10,472 nucleotides of DNA from an uncultured Bacilli bacterium (lineage in GTDB: Bacteria > Bacillota_I > Bacilli_A > RF39 > UBA660), in contig CALVJI010000037.1 of the NCBI GenBank assembly GCA_944332105.1, positions 1-10,472 of the forward strand, written 5' to 3'. The notes under the pieces are model-generated. The model saw only the letters and a list, made by a program, of their open reading frames with translations, was not told where the DNA came from and made no database searches. The translations under genes were made by a program, and so were the position numbers. Positions 5,907-10,472 of this stretch are shown piece after piece (position 1 is the stretch's first letter; every line of letters begins with the position of its first letter).

Positions 5907-6674
5907 ATGGAAACAATTTTAAAAGTAAACAATGTTGAGAAGTATTATGGTAGTCGTTCGAGTCTTACGAAAGCGATTGATAATATATCTTTTCAAGTAG
6001 ATAAAGGAGAATTTGTCGCGATTATGGGAGCTTCAGGTTCTGGAAAAACTACTCTTTTAAATTGTATTTCTACTATTGATCGAGTAACTTCTGGTCACAT
6101 TTTTGTGGATGGAGAAGATATTACTAAGTTAAAGGGAAATGCCTTAAATAAATTTAGGAGAGAAGAATTGGGCTTTATTTTTCAAGACTTTAATTTACTA
6201 GATACTTTGACTGCTTATGAAAATATAGCGCTTTCTTTATCTATTCAAAATGTTAGTGCAAGTGAAATTGCTAAACGGATTGATAAAGTTGCTAAAGAAT
6301 TGGATATTAAAGATGTTTTAAAAAAATATCCTTATCAGATGAGTGGAGGTCAAAAGCAAAGGGTAGCTTCGGCTAGAGCTATTATTACCAATCCTAAACT
6401 GGTGTTAGCCGATGAACCAACAGGGGCCTTAGATTCTAAATCTGCAAAGATGTTGTTGGAGCGTTTTGATTATTTAAATAAAGAACTTGAGGCAACCATT
6501 CTGATGGTTACACACGATGCTTTTACAGCTAGTTATGCTACGCGGGTAATCTTTATTAAAGATGGTAAAATTTTTAATGAATTATATAAAGGAAATGATT
6601 CACGAAAAGAATTTTTTGATAAGATTATTGATGTAGTAACCTTGTTAGGTGGCGATTTAAACGATGCTCTTTAA
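5907..6674 (+). CDS. bceA: Antimicrobial-peptide ABC transporter ATPase, BceA-like
   Basis: This cytoplasmic ATPase of a Bce-type transporter protects the cell from cell-wall-active peptides. Motifs: Walker A GASGSGKTT (41-49), Q-loop Q93 in FIFQDFNLLDTLTAYENIALSL-like context, signature MSGGQKQRV (145-153), Walker B LVLADEPTGALD (165-176) with catalytic E170, and H-loop H203 in LMVTHDAF. DEPTGALD and the 'EELGFIFQDFNLLDTLT' block are characteristic of the MacB/Bce (type VII) ATPase group. The length of 255 aa is normal. The start has a strong AAGGGAG site. The end overlaps the permease gene by 11 nt. Expression is probably induced through the operator at 5819-5846. The peptide recognised (bacitracin, nisin-like, or other) cannot be read from this subunit. 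Confidence 0.93.
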   Translation: METILKVNNVEKYYGSRSSLTKAIDNISFQVDKGEFVAIMGASGSGKTTLLNCISTIDRVTSGHIFVDGEDITKLKGNALNKFRREELGFIFQDFNLLDTLTAYENIALSLSIQNVSASEIAKRIDKVAKELDIKDVLKKYPYQMSGGQKQRVASARAIITNPKLVLADEPTGALDSKSAKMLLERFDYLNKELEATILMVTHDAFTASYATRVIFIKDGKIFNELYKGNDSRKEFFDKIIDVVTLLGGDLNDAL

Positions 6675-8712
6675 ATTATCCATAAAAAATATTTTACGAA
6701 GTATTAAAGACTATGCCATCTACTTTTTTACTTTAGTTTTAGGCGTTGCGATCTTTTATATTTTTAATGCTATTGAAAGTCAAACGGTCATGATGAATGT
6801 CTCGGCATCTACTTATGATATCATCGATTTAATGAATAATATGTTGTCGGGTGTCAGTGTGTTTGTCGCATTTGTCTTAGGTTTCTTAATTATTTATGCG
6901 AATCGTTTTTTAATGAAAAGAAGAAATAAAGAATTTGGTATTTATTTGACACTGGGAATGAGTAAAAGAAAAATATCGTTTATTTTATTTTTAGAAACCT
7001 TATTAGTTGGATGTGTTTCTTTAGTGGTTGGTTTGCTGCTTGGAGTCGTGTTATCTCAATTTATGAGCTTACTTGTTGCCAATATGTTTGAAGCAAAAAT
7101 GACGGAGTTTCAATTTGTTTTTTCAACGTCAGCTTGTCTTAAAACCTTACTTTATTTTGGAGTTATGTATTTACTCGTCATGATTTTTAATACCTATAAT
7201 GTTAGTCGTTGTAAATTGATTGATTTGTTAAATGCTCATAAAAAGTCTGAAAAAGTAAAAATGAAAAATCCATGGGTATGTATCGTTGTTTTTGTTTTAT
7301 CTGTGGCGGCTCTTTCCTATGCTTATTGGTGTGTGACAGGTGGAGCTACTGAACTACAAACAGCGGATAAGATTTTGCTACCTATTTTATTGGGATCTTT
7401 AGCTACATTTTTTATTTTCTGGTCTTTATCTGGGTTATTACTCAAAATATGCATGAGTATAAAATCTTTTTATTATAAAGGGTTAAATAGTTTTACTTTG
7501 CGGCAATTTAGTAGCAAGATTAATACTACGGTATTTTCTATGACGGTTATTTGTTTGATGTTATTTGTTACCATTTGTATTTTATCTAGTGCTATTTCGA
7601 TAAGAAATTCGATGACTAGTAATTTAACGACAATGGTACCTGCGGATATTCAGTTAGATAAAACTTTGGATTTGCCTAGCAATGGCAAGTATTCTGAAGG
7701 AAGAGTAGAGGATTCTAAAATCTCGGTTCGGGAAACTTTAGAAAAATTAGGCTTTGATGTGGATCGGTATTTTAAAGATATTGTCGAATTTGATTTGTAT
7801 GCAAGTAATGATATCTTAATACGAGATACTTTAGGTGATGTCTATGAAGAGATTGCTAATCAATTTCCCTTTTTAGCTTATAATGCTGCGGAGACTTTTA
7901 TTAAAGAAAGTGATTATAATAAACTTGCTTTGCTTTATAATTTAGAACCAGTTCATTTAAATGACAATGAATATGTTGTCGTAGCAGATTTTGATTCTTG
8001 GATTCAGATTCGTAATCAAAGTTTAGAAAAAAATACTCCAATTACAATAAATGGGATTACTTTAACGCCAAAGTATACTTCTTGTGTTAATGGGTTTATT
8101 TATATGACCACAAGTCATATTAATACAGGAGTATTTGTTGTACCTGATGAGGTTTTGCTTCATTATCCAAGAGAAACAGGTCTGTTAGTTGCCAATTATC
8201 AAGCTACAACGGATGAGGAAAAAGAAAAAATTGAACAGTTAATTATCGATACAAGTGATAGTCCTTATGCTGTAAATACAGATATTGAGGCAAGTACTAA
8301 GCTTTCTTTATATGAAAATAGTATCGGACTTGGGGCGATGATTACTTTTATAGGACTTTATTTAGGAATTGTTTTCTTGATTGCTAGCGCGGCTATTTTA
8401 GCCTTAAAAGAGTTGTCTGAGTCAACGGATAACAAGGAAAGATTTACGATGCTTCGAAAAATTGGAACAGATGAGAAGATGCTTAATAAGGCTTTATTTA
8501 GACAGATTGGAATTTTCTTCTTATTTCCTTTAGTCCTAGCCATTATTCATTCCATTTTTGGAATTAAGTTCTGTGCTTATCTTTTAGAAACTTTTGGTAA
8601 AGATGAACTTGTTAAGTCGATAATCATGACAGCAGGAGTAATTGTCTTTATTTATGGTGGCTATTTTCTCATTACTTATTTCTGTAGTAAAAATATTATT
8701 AAAGAAAGGTAA
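6664..8712 (+). CDS. bceB: Antimicrobial-peptide ABC transporter permease, BceB-like
   Basis: This 682-aa permease has the Bce architecture of 10 TM helices: about 17-37, 62-80, 106-130, 158-176, 205-224, 236-258 and 287-311, then 554-580, 611-635 and 652-673. A large extracellular domain (about 312-553) lies between TM7 and TM8. That domain is the usual site of peptide or target recognition and sensing. The N-terminal MLFKLSIKNILRS and the cytoplasmic MKRRNKEFGIYLTLGMSKRKI and ERFTMLRKIGTDEKML segments are FtsX-domain coupling motifs. It is somewhat longer than B. subtilis BceB (about 646 aa), with the extra length mainly in the extracellular domain. The ATG at 6664 overlaps the ATPase end by 11 nt, typical of this pair. 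A terminator follows at 8717. Substrate is unknown. Confidence 0.92.
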   Translation: MLFKLSIKNILRSIKDYAIYFFTLVLGVAIFYIFNAIESQTVMMNVSASTYDIIDLMNNMLSGVSVFVAFVLGFLIIYANRFLMKRRNKEFGIYLTLGMSKRKISFILFLETLLVGCVSLVVGLLLGVVLSQFMSLLVANMFEAKMTEFQFVFSTSACLKTLLYFGVMYLLVMIFNTYNVSRCKLIDLLNAHKKSEKVKMKNPWVCIVVFVLSVAALSYAYWCVTGGATELQTADKILLPILLGSLATFFIFWSLSGLLLKICMSIKSFYYKGLNSFTLRQFSSKINTTVFSMTVICLMLFVTICILSSAISIRNSMTSNLTTMVPADIQLDKTLDLPSNGKYSEGRVEDSKISVRETLEKLGFDVDRYFKDIVEFDLYASNDILIRDTLGDVYEEIANQFPFLAYNAAETFIKESDYNKLALLYNLEPVHLNDNEYVVVADFDSWIQIRNQSLEKNTPITINGITLTPKYTSCVNGFIYMTTSHINTGVFVVPDEVLLHYPRETGLLVANYQATTDEEKEKIEQLIIDTSDSPYAVNTDIEASTKLSLYENSIGLGAMITFIGLYLGIVFLIASAAILALKELSESTDNKERFTMLRKIGTDEKMLNKALFRQIGIFFLFPLVLAIIHSIFGIKFCAYLLETFGKDELVKSIIMTAGVIVFIYGGYFLITYFCSKNIIKER

Positions 8713-8716
8713 AATT

Positions 8717-8745
8717 GCGGTTTCTCTAACTGGTTACCGCTTTTT
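8717..8745 (+). terminator. Terminator after the BceB-like gene
   Basis: GCGGT (8717-8721) pairs with ACCGC (8736-8740) around a 14-nt loop, followed directly by TTTTT (8741-8745). The stem is short and the loop large, so it may be leaky and allow expression of the VanZ-RDD gene, which lacks a clear promoter. Confidence 0.55.
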
Positions 8746-8787
8746 CTTTGGCATTTTAGATGAATTTTTTAAAAGAAGGAGTATATT

Positions 8788-9876
8788 ATGAGTTATCTTA
8801 TTTCTATTAAAACAGCAGTAATTGTTTTTCCTATTGTGGCTTTATTTTTTACAATTCCTTTTATTTTGCAACAGTATCATCGATATGGTTCTATTCATAA
8901 GTTTCGTGTTCTTATTATTTACTCTTTTATTTTATATGTACTTACGATGTATTTTTTGGTTATCTTGCCATTACCAAGTAAAGAGGAGGTTGCTAATTTA
9001 AGTGGAGAAGTAGTGCAATTTATTCCTTTTTCCTTTATTGGAGATATTATTCGTGAAACACACTTTTCTATTTCGGATCCTACATCTTTTGTCTCTCTAG
9101 TATCTCATCCTAGTTTTTATACAACCATATTTAATGTGGTTATGACGATTCCTTTTGGCGTGTATCTTCGTTATTATTTTAAGTGTAGTTTTAAGAAAAC
9201 AGTACTTTTTACATTTTTGTTATCTTTGTTTTTTGAGTTTACACAAGTAACGGGGTTATATGGTATTTATCCAAGACCTTATCGTTTATGTGATGTCGAT
9301 GATTTAATTACGAATACTTTTGGAGGCATTTGTGGTTATTGGTTAGCTCACTATTTTCAAAAATATTTGCCATCGCGAGCGCGATTAGATCAAGATGCTT
9401 TAGATGAAGGAAAAAAGGTGTCTGGATTACGCCGAATCTGTCTTTTCTTAAGTGATTCTTTTTTCTTTTTGTTTACTTATTTTGTGTTAGAAATATTTGT
9501 TGATTTTTCATATTTATTTTGGCTTTATTTTGTTATTTATTTTGCAGTTATTCCTACTTTTTTAAATGGTCAAACTTTGGTGGGGAGATTTTTAAATGTA
9601 CGATTTAATGTTCCTAACAAAAGTTTTCTTCGTTATCTTATACGGGCTTGTTTTCTTTATTGTTACTATTTAGGAATACCTTATTTGATGGTGTGGGGAA
9701 CTTATTCTTTCGCAACATATTTTCATTTAGAAGTTTGGGCTTTACTGATGGGTTATTTAATCGTTGGTTTGTTTATTTTATTTTTCTATCTTTTTCATTT
9801 CATTGTTTTATTGTGTTATAAAAGACTTTATTATGATGATTTGTTAAAAATTACTTACGAAAGTACCATTACATAA
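8788..9876 (+). CDS. VanZ-RDD fusion membrane protein
   Basis: This is a polytopic membrane protein with two domains. Residues about 1-190 match the VanZ family: TM helices at 8-28, 40-61, 111-129 and 137-153, with YFLVILPLP (55-63), QFIPF (77-81), NVVMTIPFGVYL (116-127), FFEFTQ (148-153) and R166-L-C-DVDDLITNTFGG (169-180). VanZ itself gives low-level teicoplanin resistance by an unclear mechanism. Residues about 212-355 resemble an RDD domain: R216 and D223 (GLRRICLFLSD), NGQTLVGRFLNVRF (260-273) and YYDDLLKITYEST (348-360). A charged linker (196-211) joins the parts. The ATG has a strong AGAAGGAG site. It follows the Bce module after a weak terminator, suggesting a shared envelope-defence role, although no direct test of this is visible. 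The VanZ assignment is firm and the RDD one slightly less so. Confidence 0.88.
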   Translation: MSYLISIKTAVIVFPIVALFFTIPFILQQYHRYGSIHKFRVLIIYSFILYVLTMYFLVILPLPSKEEVANLSGEVVQFIPFSFIGDIIRETHFSISDPTSFVSLVSHPSFYTTIFNVVMTIPFGVYLRYYFKCSFKKTVLFTFLLSLFFEFTQVTGLYGIYPRPYRLCDVDDLITNTFGGICGYWLAHYFQKYLPSRARLDQDALDEGKKVSGLRRICLFLSDSFFFLFTYFVLEIFVDFSYLFWLYFVIYFAVIPTFLNGQTLVGRFLNVRFNVPNKSFLRYLIRACFLYCYYLGIPYLMVWGTYSFATYFHLEVWALLMGYLIVGLFILFFYLFHFIVLLCYKRLYYDDLLKITYESTIT

Positions 9877-9881
9877 AAAAA

Positions 9882-9908
9882 TCTCGAGAGTATCGAGAAT
9901 TTTTTTTT
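9882..9908 (+). terminator. Terminator after the VanZ-RDD gene
   Basis: TCTCGA (9882-9887) and TCGAGA (9893-9898) form a perfect 6-bp stem with a 5-nt loop, followed by a tract of nine Ts (9900-9908). It lies 6 nt after the stop codon and ends the plus-strand block. Confidence 0.85.
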
Positions 9909-10069
9909 GATTAGTTTTCTATAGGTATTTCTTAAATTTTATAATGATATATATAAGTAAAAGCAAAAAATACCATTACGGGTGTTAGAAATAAAAAACA
10001 GGCATTCTTTTATCTCTGATTGAGTGTCAACACTAAATTTTACAAGACAAAGAATATTATCAATGCATT

Positions 10070-10097
10070 CGACCATTTTTCGACCATTTTTCGACCA
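10070..10097. repeat. Three direct repeats of CGACCATTTTT, 11-nt period
   Basis: CGACCA occurs at 10070, 10081 and 10092, each separated by TTTTT, so the period is exactly 11 nt, one helical turn. A degenerate copy, CGACTATTTT, lies at 10137. The minus strand reads TGGTCG three times. Such phased tracts are typical of protein binding sites read from one DNA face. Confidence 0.8.
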
Positions 10098-10114
10098 GCT
10101 GTTTAAAATTTGTT

Positions 10115-10137
10115 AAAAAAAGAACTATTTCTAGTTC
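10115..10137 (-). terminator. Orphan minus-strand terminator
   Basis: On the minus strand, GAACTA (10137-10132) pairs with TAGTTC (10127-10122) around a GAAA tetraloop and continues into T7 (complement of 10115-10121). It is a textbook intrinsic terminator. tRNA-Thr already has its own terminator about 100 nt upstream, so this is either a backup or the end of an unrecognised small transcript. Confidence 0.65.
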
Positions 10138-10203
10138 GACTATTTTCCTATGGGTCCGAGAGAGTACAACAACTTCTAGAGCAAAAGTATAATTTATAAA
10201 TAA

Positions 10204-10221
10204 GACCAAAACAAGACCAAA
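10204..10221. repeat. Two direct repeats of AGACCAAA, 11-nt period
   Basis: GACCAAA occurs at 10204 and again at 10215, again exactly 11 nt apart and with the same GACC core as the cluster at 10070-10097. The two clusters lie about 110 nt apart with the core in the same orientation. Confidence 0.7.
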
Positions 10222-10234
10222 GTCATTTTAAAAT

Positions 10235-10257
10235 AAAAAAAGCCCTTATTTAAAGGG
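10235..10257 (-). terminator. Terminator of tRNA-Thr
   Basis: On the minus strand, CCCTT (10257-10253) and AAGGG (10247-10243) form a 5-bp stem with a 5-nt loop. It is followed by C and then T7 (complement of 10235-10241), and lies 12 nt after the tRNA 3' end. Confidence 0.75.
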
Positions 10258-10269
10258 ATAAAAACATTC

Positions 10270-10343
10270 TGGTGCCGATTAACAGAATTGAACTGTTCTC
10301 TGATGCTTACCATGCATCTGTACTACCACTGTACTAAATCGGC
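10270..10343 (-). tRNA. tRNA-Thr(GGT)
   Basis: The minus strand folds as a 74-nt cloverleaf with encoded CCA at 10272-10270. The acceptor stem GCCGATT/AATCGGC has 7 perfect pairs and discriminator A. The D arm GTAC/GTAC has loop AGTGGTA. The anticodon stem GATGC/GCATC has loop ATGGTAA, so the anticodon is GGT, reading ACC and ACT. The T arm AACAG/CTGTT has loop TTCAATT. G1-C72 and C2-G71 agree with threonine identity. The D loop is short and the T stem AT-rich, reminiscent of reduced low-GC tRNAs, but all arms pair. Confidence 0.92.
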
Positions 10344-10351
10344 TTACCATC

Positions 10352-10380
10352 ATGTTATCATAAAAATGAATATTTGCAAA
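10352..10380 (-). promoter_or_regulatory. Promoter of tRNA-Thr
   Basis: On the minus strand, TTGCAA (10379-10374) with 16 nt to TAACAT (10357-10352); shifting to TTTGCA gives a 17-nt spacer. The -10 lies 8 nt from the mature 5' end, implying a very short leader. The -10 region TATGATAACAT resembles TATGATATCAT at the tRNA-Met promoter. Confidence 0.45.
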
Positions 10381-10425
10381 TAGAGTTTTTATATAGGGTG
10401 TAAAAAATTTTCCGGGGTAATTTAA

Positions 10426-10472
10426 TATAATATCATGCTATACTATCTCTATAGAATAGAGGTAGTATATGA
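10426..10472 (+). promoter_or_regulatory. -10 box, 14-bp hairpin/operator and start codon of the next gene
   Basis: A perfect TATAAT (10426-10431) with no good -35 precedes a long inverted repeat, with arms at 10439-10452 and 10456-10469. The arms form 14 pairs with one G-U wobble and a 3-nt loop AGA. The expected transcription start (about 10438) is at the edge of the hairpin. AGAGG (10458-10462) is a good ribosome binding site 6 nt before an ATG at 10469-10471, so the right arm covers the site and the A of the start codon. The gene itself lies outside the window. Confidence 0.6.

Larger units (their letters stand above)
9909..10234. other. Gene-poor stretch between the VanZ-RDD gene and tRNA-Thr
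   Basis: I find no convincing protein gene here on either strand; open frames are short, lack a ribosome binding site and start codon, or run through a terminator. The stretch holds a palindrome AGTGT-CA-ACACT (10023-10034) and two clusters of 11-nt phased GACC repeats (10070-10097 and 10204-10220). It also holds a minus-strand terminator (10115-10137) with no gene before it. It may contain a small RNA or be a relic of a mobile-element attachment region. Confidence 0.6.

Noticed and set aside
10023..10034. A palindrome AGTGT-CA-ACACT with an embedded minus-strand TTGACA.
   Set aside because: No usable -10 follows on the minus strand and no gene starts nearby, so it is mentioned only as a possible site in the gene-poor stretch.
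10058..10228. A minus-strand open frame of about 55 codons ending in ...KQLVEKWSKNGRMH, which looked like the decayed tail of a phage integrase.
   Set aside because: It has no start codon or ribosome binding site, runs through a strong minus-strand terminator (10115-10137), and its 'VEKWSKNG' part is simply the translation of the 11-nt repeats.
1..10472. CRISPR arrays, insertion sequences, toxin-antitoxin pairs or a phage-defence island.
   Set aside because: No spaced repeat-spacer pattern, transposase, terminal inverted repeats of an IS, or recognisable defence domains were found in any frame.

Overview
The window comes from a low-GC, AT-rich Gram-positive bacterium (Bacillota). The signs are strong AGGAGG-like ribosome binding sites, SigA-type TTGACA/TATAAT promoters, a Bce-type antimicrobial-peptide module, and a Met-tRNA with the Bacillus-like G1-U72 end. 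TGA is a stop (genes ending near 1040, 1508, 2045 and 4793) and tryptophan is TGG, so this is the standard bacterial code rather than the Mycoplasma code. A host-associated member of the Bacilli/Erysipelotrichia is my guess. The species cannot be read from the sequence.

Left edge (1-300): a minus-strand gene enters the window with only its first 15 codons. Next come a minus-strand elongator tRNA-Met(CAT), two tandem terminators, and its promoter.

409-2045: four tightly packed plus-strand genes form one apparent operon. They are a 67-aa helical protein and a 141-aa CxC/CxxC protein, both of unknown function, then a ProXp-ala/YbaK-type aminoacyl-tRNA editing deacylase, then an O6-alkylguanine-DNA alkyltransferase (Ogt). 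The two recognisable members are housekeeping quality-control enzymes.

2050-4078: a consensus promoter, a leader with a small inverted repeat, then an overlapping NatA/NatB-type ABC exporter pair.

4087-8740: a complete Bce-type module in two transcription units. The first holds the OmpR-family response regulator and the intramembrane-sensing histidine kinase, overlapping by ATGA. The second holds the BceA-like ATPase and the BceB-like 10-TM permease with a large extracellular domain, also overlapping. A BceR-like operator and a weak -35 promoter lie before the ATPase only, so the kinase/regulator pair probably switches on the transporter when the transporter senses a cell-wall-active peptide. 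A terminator follows the permease.

8788-9876: a VanZ-RDD fusion membrane protein, followed by a strong terminator. VanZ-like proteins are linked to glycopeptide or lipoglycopeptide tolerance, so the stretch from 2182 to 9876 reads as a membrane-transport and envelope-stress cluster.

9909-10472: a 360-base stretch without a convincing gene holds two clusters of GACC repeats with exact 11-nt phasing and an orphan minus-strand terminator. Beyond it lie a minus-strand tRNA-Thr(GGT) with its terminator and promoter. At the right edge is a plus-strand promoter whose transcript would begin in a 14-bp hairpin that buries the ribosome binding site of the next gene. I found no complete new system. The most interesting parts are the phased repeats with the orphan terminator, the edge hairpin, and the two unknown small genes.
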